A stretch of 29,898 nucleotides of DNA from Lojkania enalia (Eukaryota; Ascomycota; Dothideomycetes; Pleosporales): the NCBI GenBank assembly GCA_010094045.1, contig ML986865.1, positions 1 through 29,898 of the forward strand, given 5' to 3'. The notes below the pieces were generated by a model. The model was not told the DNA's origin, did no database searches, and was given only the letters and a program-made list of their open reading frames with translations. The stretch's first letter is position 1. Each line of letters starts with the position of its first letter. A program made the translations under genes and the position numbers. This document shows positions 11,084-21,260 of the stretch, piece by piece.

Positions 11084-11294
11084 TATTATAAAAGGCTATA
11101 AATAGAGATAATAAGACTTATCTAATACTTAGTATAGTATACTATATATAGATCTTAGGTATTATATAAAAGGATAGCTAAGGAGTAAGCTAAACATAAG
11201 ATAAATAGGAAGATAAGAAAGAAGAAGAAAGTATATACGCGGAAGCGAGCGTACTATATATAAGTATTAAAGAGAATATAAGAATACTATAATA
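11084..11294. mobile_element. Solo LTR with 5-bp target duplication
   Basis: A 211-bp insertion beginning TATTATAAAA and ending ACTATAATA (TG...CA ends changed to TA by RIP). It is flanked by perfect CTATC duplications at 11079-11083 and 11295-11299. Copy B has CTATC once and no insertion (about 25003). The interior holds a TATA-like TATAAATAG at 11097-11105 and a GC-richer patch at about 11237-11250. Size, ends and duplication fit an LTR left by recombination between two LTRs. The ends resemble copia-type LTRs, but class and orientation are inferred. No other copy is in the window. Confidence 0.82.
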
Positions 11295-11624
11295 CTATCT
11301 TAGAATTAACTAGTATTTTTCTAGTATAATTATATAGAAATATACTATCTTTAAATAGTTTAAGTATTAGAGGATTAGAATAATTAAATAGGAAATAGTT
11401 TCTTTATAAAAAACTTTTCTATTAAAACTAGTTAAATATAAATTATATAAAAGTTATATCTTTTAAAGTTTTAGAGTATATATAAAATCTCTATAAATAT
11501 AGCTATAACTAATAACTCTAGTATTAATAAGAATATTAATATTTTACTAGACTAGGTCTTAATAAATTAAAAAAGAAGCTAAAATTTAGTAGTTCTATAA
11601 CTATTTCTATAAAAACTAGTTTTA
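11295..11624 (-). pseudogene. Copy A relic: aspartic protease region
   Basis: Aligns with copy B at about 25003-25336. On the minus strand it covers the retroviral-type aspartic protease active-site region; copy B shows the D-[ST]-G-A motif degraded to NTRAT. The protease processes Gag-Pol inside the particle. It is cut at 11624 by pogo 3. Confidence 0.78.
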
Positions 11625-13478
11625 ATATATCTTATAAGCGAGTAGCTTATATAAATAAGTAGTCTATTCTATTAACTTTTTTAACCTTTATATACGTATA
11701 GTTTAACAACTAAATAATATAATAGCAATTTATAACTTGCACAATTATTCTATAGAAAATTTTATATTCTTCTAGTATATATAAAAATTATACCTAGTTT
11801 TACTATAGCAGCTATAGCGCGCTTTATACTATCTATTTATATCTAATTATACCTTAAATTAGCGTATTATAGCCTAGGTTTCTTCCTTATTATTCTTTTT
11901 AATAATAATTATCTCTTTTTATATTTTTATTAAAGTTTCTTATATTTAAATCCGCCTTTTTTTCTGCTATTTCTATTTTATTACTACTTTATTTACTTCT
12001 TAAAGGCTGACGATTTTATTATATATTAACCCTATCTAATATATTACTTTTATAGAGTCTTTCTTAAGCTAATTTAGCTTCTTAATAATAGAAGCTAGTA
12101 AAGAGTTTAAATCCCTTTAAATCCGATTATAAATTAATATTAATTAAGCTTCTAGCTTATATATATTACTTAGTATTTTTACTTCTTATAGGGTATTATC
12201 TTATACTAGTAGTATTAGTATATAAAACTTTATATTAAGCTTTAAAAGTACTATTTCTAGATTAAATAGAATTAAACTAGCTCCTTAAAAGCTTATATAG
12301 ATATTATCCTTTATAATTAATATAGTAAAAGTAGCTTTAAAGGCTAGAAAGAACTTAAGTTTTATAATATAGTTAATATAATTATATATTAAAACTAAAA
12401 TCTAATTTCTATATATATATTTTAATAGTAAGAAGTAGCCTATATTTAGTAGCTATAATAGATGTAATAAATAAGCTAGTATATAAAGTAGAATAATATT
12501 CTATTCCTTATAGAGTTTCTAGAAATTAAACGAGTTATAACTATTATAACTATTAAAGATTAGTAGTTAATACGTATCTATTATATAATTCTTTATATAT
12601 CTATAAAAGTACTTTAACTACTTAATATCGAGTTTATTTATTATCTAGCTATTCTTACTAACTATAATAGCTTAGTTTTTAGGTATATTATTACTTTCAT
12701 ATTAGGTAGAAAGATAGTAGTAACTAGTAATAATAATAAAGAGTAGAAATATTTAGGTAGTAGTATTAATCTTCTAAATTACTAAAATCTATTTATAATT
12801 ATCTAATTAAATTGCTTTTAGTTAATTATATCTCTCTATACTTATAATAACTAGTTATAATAAAATAACATCTATTTAAAAGCTAGATTTATTAAAGTTA
12901 TATATATCTTTATCTATAATACTATACTTCTTCTTAATATACTATATAAGCTTAAACTAGCCTTTAATTACTTTAAAATCTTTATATAGAGTTCTCTAGT
13001 AATTATAAAACTAATTTAGACGTATTTTAAGCTTAGAAGTATATTTAATAAAGTTCCTAAGCTAATATATATTAATCTAGCCTATACCGCGTTTAGTAAG
13101 TAAACTATTAGCTATATCTTATATAGTAGCTAAGGTAGATATAAATCCTTATAAATCTAAGTTAAGTATATATTAGATAATAACCTCCTCTTTAAGTTTT
13201 ATTAGTCTTTTTAAGTTAGGCTTATAATTATACTATAAGTAGATTCTAATATATTATTAGTATATAGTTGTTTAAATTATATTAAGTATTAAAGTAGCGC
13301 GTCTTTTACTATTTATTTAGCTTCTTTTAGTAGTTAAGAGAGCTAAGTTTACTTAATTCTCATTTTAAACTATATTCTTATTATTTCGTCGTTATATTAT
13401 TATTAAAAGCTTAAGTATTATATTTTAGTAATAGAGTAGACTATTTACTTATATAAGCTACTTACTTATAAAGTATAT
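11625..13478 (-). mobile_element. pogo/Fot1-type DNA transposon, full length (pogo 3)
   Basis: A 1854-bp element flanked by TA at 11623-11624 and 13479-13480. The target, with a single TA, is seen in copy B near 25335. Inverted repeats read ATATATCTTATAAGCGAG (left) and ATATACTTTATAAGTAAG (right, inward). They carry GAGTAG and AAGTAG 17 bp apart. Lengths of 1849, 1852 and 1854 bp for pogo 1-3 suggest related but distinct subfamilies. Confidence 0.9.
11800..13400 (-). pseudogene. pogo-type DDE transposase relic (pogo 3)
   Basis: Minus-strand relic with the N-terminus near 13400. The CENP-B-type DNA-binding segment is at about 13000-13250. First catalytic motif DIYNFNKSS at 12882-12914 (Asp to Asn). 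A YYYLSTQYESNNIPKN-like stretch equals the HLSTWYEESNIPKNW of intact relatives (about 12690-12730). The second catalytic motif reads FNSYNS at 12537-12566, where relatives have FDGHNS, so this Asp is also lost. The LLHLLQLLNIGYF segment (from HLLQPLDVGCF) is near 12440-12480. Inactive. Confidence 0.88.
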
Positions 13479-13480
13479 TA

Positions 13481-14729
13481 TAAATATATAGAAATTTAGT
13501 ATAGGTATAGTTTTAAAAAATAATTTACTTTTAAAATAGACTTTTTAATAATATTCTAGTTAGTAAAACTAGCTATATTTAAAAATAAGAGTAATAGTCT
13601 TATTTATAAGATAATAAGTATATTAAAAATTGGTTAGAGGATTAGTTAGAAGATTAAAAATAGGATTTATAAAATATAGTAGAGCTCTAAAACGCTTAAT
13701 AGATTAATAGTAGAGGGGTACTATATTCTAATAAAATATATTTCTTACTATTATACTTATAATAGTATTCTTTATAATAGTATCTTTCTTATTTATTAGA
13801 GTTTATAGGTATATAATTAAAAGTATTAAATTCTATAATATTTAGATCCTTTTAATAAGTAGTATAATACTTTATTTATTTATAATAGTTATTAGATAGG
13901 TAATATAAATTAATATTATATAAGAAAATTAGGTTAGTATAGTTATTTAAGATACTAGGTATTATAATACCTATTATTATATAGTAGAGTTTATTAGAGA
14001 GAGAATATTAGAAATATATAATTTATCTAGTCTTATTTAGTTTAATATCTATAATTAGGCGTTAGAATTTAGTAAAATAAATAGAAAACCTATTTTAGCC
14101 TTATTTTAAAGTTTCTAGCTTACTCTATACTATAGTCTTCTTATTCTAGTTACTATAGGTAGATTTTAAAAAGGTAATTAAGTTATCTATAAAATTAATA
14201 TTCTTATCTATTAATAAGTTAACTAATATTACTAGGCTTTATTCTAGATAAGAATAAATATATAGAAAATAGGTATATTTAGTTAAATATTAGTTAATAT
14301 TTCCTTCTAATTTATAGTAGAGCTTTTTAATAAAGTATAAAAGCTCTAAACATTTACTAGAGAATATTAAAAAGTTAGATAAATAGTTAGAATAGAAATA
14401 TAGATTATATATAATTTTAAATAGATTAAAAGTTAATATAGATATCTATTTAGAAGCTAGAGTTATAAGCTAAATTAAGCTAAGAGTAGGTAATAGTTCT
14501 ATTACTATTAATATATTAGTAGTTAGTAGAAAGGTAGTTATTTAATAGCTACTAAATTTTCTTTATATTACTTTAAGGTTTAACTTATAATAGTTCTTCT
14601 AAGTTATTAAAACTTCTACTAGTATATTATTCTTCTATTATAAAGAATCTAGTTTATCTTAAATCTTTTTAAATATATTAATAAGTATATTTTTATTTAT
14701 AATATATAATAGTAGATAATATAATATAA
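13481..14729 (-). pseudogene. Copy A Gag relic
   Basis: Collinear with copy B at about 25337-26586, which reads as Gag (structural protein of the virus-like particle) with a C-terminal CCHC zinc knuckle. Bounded by pogo 3 on the left and the 5' LTR on the right. Start codon not identifiable after mutation. Confidence 0.78.
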
Positions 14730-15032
14730 TATTATAGATATTTATATATAGTTAATTAATCATATTTTAAATAGTTAACTCTATTAATATATATTATATA
14801 TAAATATTAAAATATTATATAAAAAATAGAAATATTTATATTATAGAGATTTTTATAGAAGTTAAGTTTATACTACTATATAAGCTAGCTAGATTAGTAA
14901 AATCTTCTTCTATTATAGTTAAGATAAGTTAGTTATATTTTAACTAGTAGCTAATAACTATTATTAGTAGCTAGTTTAAATATTATAGTAAAAATAGTAT
15001 AGATATAGAAGTATTATAGTATTACTAAAATA
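14730..15032 (-). repeat. 5' LTR of gypsy copy A
   Basis: A 303-bp LTR matching 16692-16994, 20850-21152 and 26587-26888 along its whole length. On the minus strand it starts TATTTTAGTAATAC and ends ...TCTATAATA. At 15033 the sequence switches to pogo interior, matching 27384 onward. The expected target duplication partner at the far end of copy A cannot be seen, because that end is not preserved. Confidence 0.9.
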
Positions 15033-15900
15033 GTTATTAATAGCTATAAAAGTTATAGGTTTACTAAATTTTAACTATTCTATAAAAAGAAGAATATGAT
15101 TCTATTATATATACTAGTATATTTATTATATCTACTATAGCCTCTAGATATAGGCTACTTCTTACTATTAAAGAAAGTATATAGGTGTAAGATTAATAAG
15201 CTTATATAAGCTAGTATCTACTATATTATAAAGTTTAACTTTCTACTAACCTTTTATATAATATATTAGCGTTCTATTACTAAGATATATATATATATAT
15301 AGGTTTTTAAGGTACTAGATTAAAACTATATAATTCTAATATAGTACTATTAAAGCTTAATATTAAGTTTTATACTCTATTATTACTACTAGTAGTTAGT
15401 TACTTTTAGGAGTTAAATATACTAACTAATACTATTAAACTAAAGTCTTAAATAATACTAATTTAAGACTATATTACTAAATATTAGAATAGCTTATCTA
15501 CTATAATTAATAATTCTCTTAATTTACTTACTAAAAATACTATATAGATAGCTTATTTATATATACTATTTTAGTATTAGGTTAGTTAGCTTTAGAAAGT
15601 AAATAAGACTCTATTATAGTATAAAAAGTAATTAAAAAGGGTTCTATAAAAGTAAGATAGTTTTATTAAAGCTAAAGCTACTAAGATAACTACTTAAAAG
15701 GAAGTAGATAAATAGTTAGAGGATAAAGTATATATAGGTAGAAAGTATAAAAAAGTAGGTATACTATATTAGAAGTATTATAGCTACTATAGTAAGTCTA
15801 AATATAATACTAGAACTTATATAGTAGTAGATAAATAGTATATCTATCTCCTATTAAATTATTATAATAATACTTATAGGTATTATTATAATATACGCCT
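15033..15900 (+). pseudogene. pogo-type transposase relic, C-terminal half (pogo 4)
   Basis: Reads from the second catalytic motif (VINSYKS, from IDGHKS) at 15033 through the HSSHLLQPLDVGCF-type region (about 15120-15165). Then come the ANIRASFQG-like segment near 15290, the SQxTLI-type segment near 15450 and a coiled, Lys/Gln-rich tail. It ends with a CCHC-like knuckle (KYYSYYSKSKYNTRTY) at about 15770-15825. The catalytic Asp is Asn. The N-terminal half is missing from the window. Confidence 0.85.
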
Positions 15901-15962
15901 CTAAATATAGAGATAGCTAATAAAATAAGTAACTTACTTAGGTAGGTAATTTACTTATAAAA
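15033..15962 (+). mobile_element. pogo/Fot1-type DNA transposon, 3' half (pogo 4)
   Basis: Aligns end to end with 27384-28311 of pogo 5, same subfamily. The right terminus has the AGTAACTTACTTAGGTAGGTAA-type repeat pair and ends at 15962, followed by TA at 15963-15964. Its left half was separated by the insertion of copy A and is not in the window. Confidence 0.88.
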
Positions 15963-15964
15963 TA

Positions 15965-16691
15965 TATTATATATTTCTCTTCTTTTTACTACTCTTATAT
16001 TAATCTATTCTACTTTAAATTTCTATCTTATTTTATATAACTATTTTTTTTCCTTTATTTTTTTTTAGATTTTTAAATTTTACTACTATTTTTTATCTTA
16101 TCTAATTTAATTTAGAAGTTAATATTCTAAATTTTATTTTCATTTTATATTATTATTAACTATATTACTTTCTTTTTATTAAATTTCTTTTTCTAAAATA
16201 TATTTTTTTATATATATTTTAATTTATTAATCTATTTTATAGTAATATTTAAAAATATTAATAAATTCTTTCTTTTAATTATAAAAGAAATACTTTATAT
16301 ATTTTTTAACTTCATTTTTTTAAAAATCTACTATATTACTATTTTATTTTTAATTTCTACCTACTTTCTATTTACTCTATATACTTTATTATCTTTATTC
16401 TTATTATTCTATTTTATATTCTATTATATAAAGAGTATAATTTAAATATTAACTACTATTATATTACTAAAATACTTCTTCTAAATTTATTAAAAGTATT
16501 TTTTTTAATTACTTTTTATATATCTTTTAATTTCTACTAAATTCTCCTAAATAGTTATACTATTAGATTATTTAAACCTCTTTTTTAACTTCTACTATTA
16601 CTTAAACTAATAGTACTATTATATTTAGCTATTAATATTAATTATTAATATTTAACTTAGTTATATAATACTTCTAATTAACTTAATATTA
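15965..16691. other. Unidentified 727-bp segment, strongly pyrimidine-rich on the + strand
   Basis: Pogo 4 (right terminus 15962) lies immediately to its left and a lone family II LTR to its right. The plus strand is rich in T and C runs and the minus strand in A and G runs. On the minus strand one frame reads Lys-, Asn-, Glu- and Ile-rich with stops only as TAA, TAG and one TGA, which could be an old coding region with Gln/Trp losses. I recognise no domain. It matches neither the family I nor the family II gag or pol seen elsewhere. It could be the interior of a non-autonomous LTR element, an older host sequence or a diverged retroelement part. Confidence 0.4.
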
Positions 16692-16994
16692 TATTATAAA
16701 CGCTTATATATAGTTAGTTAATTATACTTTAAATAGTTAACTCTATTACTATATTCTATATATAAATATTAAAATATTATATAAAGAATAAAAATATCTA
16801 TATTATATAGGTTTTTATAAGAGTTAAGTCTATACTACTATATAGGCTAGCTAGATTAGTAAAACCTTCCTCTATTATAGTTATAATAAGTTAGTTATAT
16901 TCTAGTTAATAGCTAATAACTATTACTAGTAGCTAGTTCGGGTATTATAGTAAAAATAGTATAAGTATAGCGGTATTATAGTATTACTATAATA
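16692..16994 (-). repeat. Lone family II LTR at a gypsy family I breakpoint
   Basis: A 303-bp LTR aligning fully with the copy A and copy B LTRs. Neither flank matches family II interior: left is the unidentified segment, right is family I integrase. The five bases on each side (TATTA and GATTT) are not a convincing duplication. A simple solo LTR should have family I sequence on both sides. Here the integrase core that should continue to the left (equivalent to 514 onward of gypsy copy 1) is absent, so a deletion or recombination is implied. Confidence 0.85.
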
Positions 16995-18291
16995 GATTTA
17001 CTCTAGTATTTTTTTAGTTTTTTAATATTTATAAGTAGAAACTTTATAAAATTATCTAATACAATATTTTCTAATTTTAATTAGTATATAAATTTAATTA
17101 TAGATATAAAATAGTTTATTTATCTATTTTAACTCTTATTTTTAGAGTTTTTAGATATTCTATTTATTACTAATCTAATTAAGGTTATCTAGTTTATCTT
17201 TTCTATAATAGTTATTACTATAAGTTATAAGTAGTTATATATTATACTTCTATTTTATTATCTTTTTAGTAGTATAGTTATAGTTTTCTTTTCTTATTTA
17301 TATTCTAATAGTTTATTTAATATATCTACTTTTTAATTTTATTTTATACTAATATAGATAATTTTAAAGTCGAATATAGCTAGTTCTTAAAACTATCTAA
17401 CTTATCTATAAAGGTTCTAGCTTATAACTTAATTCTATTTCTATAATACTATAATAGTAGTTACTTTTATATAACTCTATACTTACCTGGATTAAAGTAA
17501 GTAAATAATATATATCTTACTATTATATACCTTTTCTTCTCCTTTTCTAGCTTTAATAATAATAGATTCTTATTATATCTAATCCTATTATATCCTCAGA
17601 CCTTCTTATTATCTAAGAATAAGAATTTTAATAGTAAAAAAGATATTAAGATTCTTATAATTATAATAGACTTTAGTTTACTATTTTACTCTCTATAAAT
17701 ATATATACTATTCTTTAAAATATATTATAATAGTTAGAAGTTATTAGTTATATATATTATAATTTATTTCTATTAAAGTAAGCTTTTATAAATAATATAC
17801 TACTAGGTATTATTTTCTATTATAAATTTATATAAAAATTTTTGCTATTTTTATGTCTAATATATTAGTTTTTATAAAAGCTTTCTTCTCTAAGTTTTAG
17901 AGTTTTAGTACTAGTTATTATTAAAATTATTTCTTAACTTCTTAAAAAACTTTTTTTATTTATTTCTTTATATAAAGGTAATATTTCTTTTAGATAGTTA
18001 AGTTAAAGGTATAATTATATTACTCTAATTATTTATAAAAGTTTAATAGAAGTTATAAAATCTTATAAAGAATTAAATATTTTTAACTAATTTTAGAGTT
18101 AGTTAGTTTCTAATTACTACTAATTTATTTAGGTTTATTTATAGTTATTCTAGTTTAATAATAAATTTAAAATAATTTATTTATATAATATAAAATTTAT
18201 AATTTCTTATTTAAAAGTATAATTTTACTACTTATAGTATATATAATACCTATTTAATATATTCTTTATATTCTTACTTTATTTTTAAGTA
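16995..18291 (-). pseudogene. Family I Pol relic: RT C-terminus, RNase H, integrase N-terminus
   Basis: Minus-strand reading from 18291 continues the reverse transcriptase just past its YLDD box, then the thumb and connection regions. RNase H follows with YYLQKLTLIEINYNIYN at about 17740-17800 and KVYYNYKNLNIFF at about 17640-17680. The RNase H C-terminus (ELAIFDFKIIYI, then VDILNKLLEY) is at about 17300-17395. The integrase zinc-finger region reaches 16995. It carries about 200 extra bases at about 17402-17609 compared with gypsy copy 1. Stops throughout. Confidence 0.87.
17402..17609. other. Insertion of about 200 bp in RNase H of family I copy 2
   Basis: Between sequence equivalent to AACTATCTAA (17392-17401) and ...CTAAGAATAAGAATTTTAA (about 17611-17629), gypsy copy 1 has none of this DNA (junction near base 107). 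The insert contains CTTACCTGG, and some CA and TG remain (CCTCAGACC, CCTGG). Ends resemble TATAATACTATAATAG and CTATTATAT, which hints at a small LTR or MITE. I could not find a target duplication or another copy. Confidence 0.5.
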
Positions 18292-19462
18292 ATATAGTTT
18301 ATAAGTAAGTTATTAGTATAAGTAAGCTATTTTCTTACTAAACTTTTAATAGCCTATCTAAATTAATATATAATAGCTTAATATAGTAATATATAATTAA
18401 CTTATAAAGAATTATAAATTATCCTTATAATTTTAGCTATTAAGGTTAAGTTTCAACCGAGAATAGTACTATAATAACTTTTCGCTACCCTTAAAATACT
18501 CTCTATTTTTAACGTGCTAGAATAGTTATATAATATAATTATAAGCCGAATTTAAAGAAGCTTATAAAGACTAAAGAGGAGGTACTTATTAGTTATATCC
18601 TTAATTAGAATTTATAAGGATTTCCGCCTATAATTAATAGCGTATAAATTATAGTAAATAGACTATTAGCTAAGTATAATACTAAGATTTCAGCCTTAGT
18701 ACGCAATTATATTAACTATATTAATAAGACTACCTTCCTTCTAGCCTTTAAAGCAGCCTATAATCGATTAATTATAGAAGCTAATATCTATATAAGCTTT
18801 TAAGGCGCTAGAATAGTACTATATAATTTAGAAGTAGTACTATTAAAGCTTAATATTAAATTATATATACTAATACTATCTATACTAGAAACTACCCTCT
18901 AAAAGGCTAAAATATCTAGTAATACGCGTAAACTAGAAGCTTAATTATTAATAATTAGTAGTAGGATTTAGTAACATTAAGACTTATTACTTATATTAAT
19001 TATTGTAGCCTTTAATTAATTTTAAAAGAATACTATAATAATAATATATTTAATCGTACTAATAGCTAATTAAATTAAAAGCTTTAAGCAAGTAAATAAG
19101 GTAGTAGTAAAGCGAAAATAATAGAAAAGAAAGTAATTATAAAAGTAGAAGATTCTAATAAAGGCTATAGGTAAGGATATAATTAATTAAAATAATATTA
19201 AGGGGTAGATTAATAAGAAAATTTATAATTAGAGTACTTAGCTATAAAAGAATAACTAGCTTTAATAGAGCTGTAAATGTTATAAACAGTCTAGCTATAA
19301 TATTTAAACGTACTAAATTAATAGTATAAATATTAAATAATCTAATAGACTATTACTTTTTATAGTATATATATATATAGTTAATAATTATTATAATTAA
19401 GTTATTTAAATCTTAGTAGAGTAATAGCTTACTTATACTAACAGCTCGCTTATAAACTATAT
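18292..19462 (+). mobile_element. pogo/Fot1-type transposon with internal deletion (pogo 6)
   Basis: A 1171-bp element flanked by TA at 18290-18291 and 19463-19464. Inverted repeats read ATATAGTTTATAAG inward from both ends, with AAGCGAGCT and AAGTAAGCT 17 bp apart. Removing it rejoins the host reverse transcriptase in frame right after its YLDN box (YLDNIFI then YLK). About 680 bp shorter than full-length relatives here, so non-autonomous. Confidence 0.9.
18440..19340 (+). pseudogene. Deleted pogo transposase: DNA-binding N-terminus fused to C-terminus (pogo 6)
   Basis: The N-terminal helix-turn-helix (near 18505) and CENP-B-type segment (KTKEEVLISYILN, GFPP, then NRLLAKYN at about 18565-18685) run, without a frame change, directly into the C-terminal portion. 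That portion reads VRNYINYINKTTFLLAFKAAYNR, ANI, GARIVLYNLE and KLNIKL at about 18700-18865. All of the catalytic core with the first two Asp motifs is absent. The tail keeps a Lys/Gln-rich stretch and a CCHC-like knuckle (about 19270-19320). RIP stops added later make it inactive. Confidence 0.85.
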
Positions 19463-20771
19463 TATATAAAAATATTATCTAAATATACTATATAAAATTA
19501 TCTAAGATATAATTTTAGTATTTTATTAATTTGTTTTTAGAAAGTAGCTAATATATGAATAAGTTTAAATAGTATAACTAAATATTTAAAGAGTTCCTTT
19601 TTTATCTAAAATACTATTTTCTATTTATCTTTCTCTTTAATATAAATTTAATAGTATATATTTTAGATATCTAGTTTTATAAAAATAGTAGCTTTTCTTA
19701 ATTAGTCTCTTAAGTTATAGATAAGTAGTAAAAAATATTAGTCTTTAATTATAATATTATTAAGGGTATAATAGTTTATATATATTTTTAAATCTATTAT
19801 TCCTTTCTTTTTTATAAAAAGTATAGAATATACTACTAGTAAATTTAATTCTTAAATAATTCTCTTCTTTAAATACTCGTCTATATATTATTTTAGAGCT
19901 TCTACTTCTCTTAGTATTAGATTATATATTAGTTTATATTTAGGTTCTTTTTCTAGTTATAATTTAATTTTATAGTTATATTTTCTATATTTAGGTAGAT
20001 ATTATAGTAGTTTTTAAAGTTGTTCTATTAAATATTAGTACTCTTTAAATATACTATATAATATATTTTCTATTAGAAATAATTCTTTTACTACTTCTTT
20101 TACTATTATATTAAGTTATTTTTTAATTAGCTAGTTAGAATTTTTAAGGATAATTCGTCTAGTTTACTAGTTTATTTAAGAGTTTTCCTATCTTAGCTAT
20201 AAAATTTCTAGAATAATATTATAGTTAGTAATTTTTATAATTTAAAATATCTATCTCTATTAAATTATTTTTAGAATTTTAAATTCTTCTAGTTTTATAA
20301 TATATATAACTTTTTTCTAAAAGACTTTTTCTTCTATAATTTAGATTATATTAAGTTGTTCTAAATATACTATTAGTATTTCTTTTCTAGTAATATAATT
20401 ACTAGCTATTAAAATTTTTATTACTCTACTATTAATAAGTATATATACTTTATAGCTATAATATTATCTTAGTATTATAAGATAATATTCTTCTATAGTT
20501 CTATATAGTTAAATTACTTTAGACTAATAAACTATTACTTCTTTTATAAATATATATTTTAAATATTTCTATTCTAAATACTTATAATATAATCTTTTTC
20601 TAATATATATTTTAAATAGTAAAAGTCTAGATTTAAGTATTATATAATTTTAAATTTATTTAATAATTCTCTATTCTATTATAGTTTTTTACTTTATATA
20701 GTTTTTAAGTACTTTATCTTTATTTAGTTATCTTAACTATATATCTATATCTACTTTTCTATTTTAATATA
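19463..20771 (-). pseudogene. Family I Pol relic: protease region and reverse transcriptase
   Basis: Read from 20771 leftward: degraded protease region, then the reverse transcriptase entry (LPKYRKYNYKIKL, from the HDHKI-type motif, at about 19985-20025). Fingers and palm follow (LFIKKKGIIDLKIYINY, from LFVKKDGSLRLCVDY, at about 19780-19835; then KLDI). The catalytic YLDN box (from YLDD) is at 19474-19485. Pogo 6 interrupts six codons later; pogo 5 lies on the upstream side at 20772. Confidence 0.87.
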
Positions 20772-20844
20772 TTTTATAAACGAGTTATCTACCTAAATAA
20801 ATCGCCTACTTTTATTAAGAAGTTATACTCTACCTACTTATAAT

Positions 20845-20849
20845 ATAAT
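20845..20849 (+). repeat. Target-site duplication of copy B (left)
   Basis: ATAAT directly before the left LTR, repeated at 26889-26893 after the right LTR. With both LTRs complete, this proves a normal integrase-mediated insertion of copy B into pogo 5. Confidence 0.85.
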
Positions 20850-21152
20850 TATTATAGACGCTCACGTATAGTTAGTTAATTATACTTTAAATAGTTAACT
20901 CTATTACTATATACTATATATAAATATTAAACTATTATATAAAAAATAGAAATATCTATATTATATAGATTTTTATAGGAGCTAGGTCTATACTACTATA
21001 TAGGCTAGCCGGGTTAGTAAAACCTTCCTTTATTATAGTTAAAATAAGTTGGTTATATTCTAGCTAGCAGCTAATAGTTATTACTAGTAGCTAGTTTAGG
21101 TATTATAGTAAAGGTAGTATAAGTATAAAGGTATTGCGGTATTACTATAATA
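20850..21152 (-). repeat. 3' LTR of copy B
   Basis: 303 bp. On the minus strand begins TATTATAGTAATACCGC and ends CGTCTATAATA (TG...CA ends changed by RIP). It matches the right LTR closely, differing mainly at C/T and G/A positions. The outer flank carries the ATAAT duplication, the inner flank the polypurine tract. Confidence 0.93.
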
Positions 21153-21165
21153 GTACTCCCCTTTT
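21153..21165 (-). promoter_or_regulatory. Polypurine tract of copy B
   Basis: On the minus strand AAAAGGGGAGTAC lies immediately upstream of the 3' LTR. It is the plus-strand primer site and confirms the minus orientation of the element. Confidence 0.8.
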
Positions 21166-21260
21166 AGTTATAAGTTTCTATAAGTTAGATCTTTATATTA
21201 TATTTAGGTTATTTATAATTAAATAGTAGTTATTAATACTAGTATTAATTAAAGTTATAA

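Larger units (their letters stand above)
4190..15032 (-). mobile_element. Ty3/gypsy retrotransposon, family II copy A, with four nested insertions
   Basis: Collinear with copy B (20850-26888) on the minus strand: 4190-5261, 7113-8937, 10792-11083, 11295-11624 and 13481-15032 together rebuild about 5 kb of the element. Between these blocks sit three pogo elements and one solo LTR, each flanked by its target duplication. The 5' LTR is 14730-15032. The 3' LTR is not present at the left end. Relative to copy B it lacks about 165 bp of RNase H near 7690. At 15033 the sequence becomes the interior of a pogo element, so copy A inserted into pogo 4. It is more AT-rich than copy B, so more heavily mutated. 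Confidence 0.88.

Noticed and set aside
11237..11250. GC-rich island GCGGAAGCGAGCG as a promoter or regulatory site
   Set aside because: It lies inside the solo LTR, and lack of CA/TG in it is enough to explain why RIP left it GC-rich.
17450..17550. Splice-like sites (GTAAGTATAG and TTTAATCCAG on the minus strand) as an intron in gypsy copy 2
   Set aside because: The two sites are adjacent in the wrong order for an intron covering the extra segment, and retrotransposon pol genes of this type are normally intronless.
20850..21152. Classing family II as Ty1/copia because LTR ends read TGTTATA...TATAACA after RIP correction
   Set aside because: The protease-RT-RNase H-integrase-chromodomain order and sequence motifs are those of Ty3/gypsy chromoviruses.
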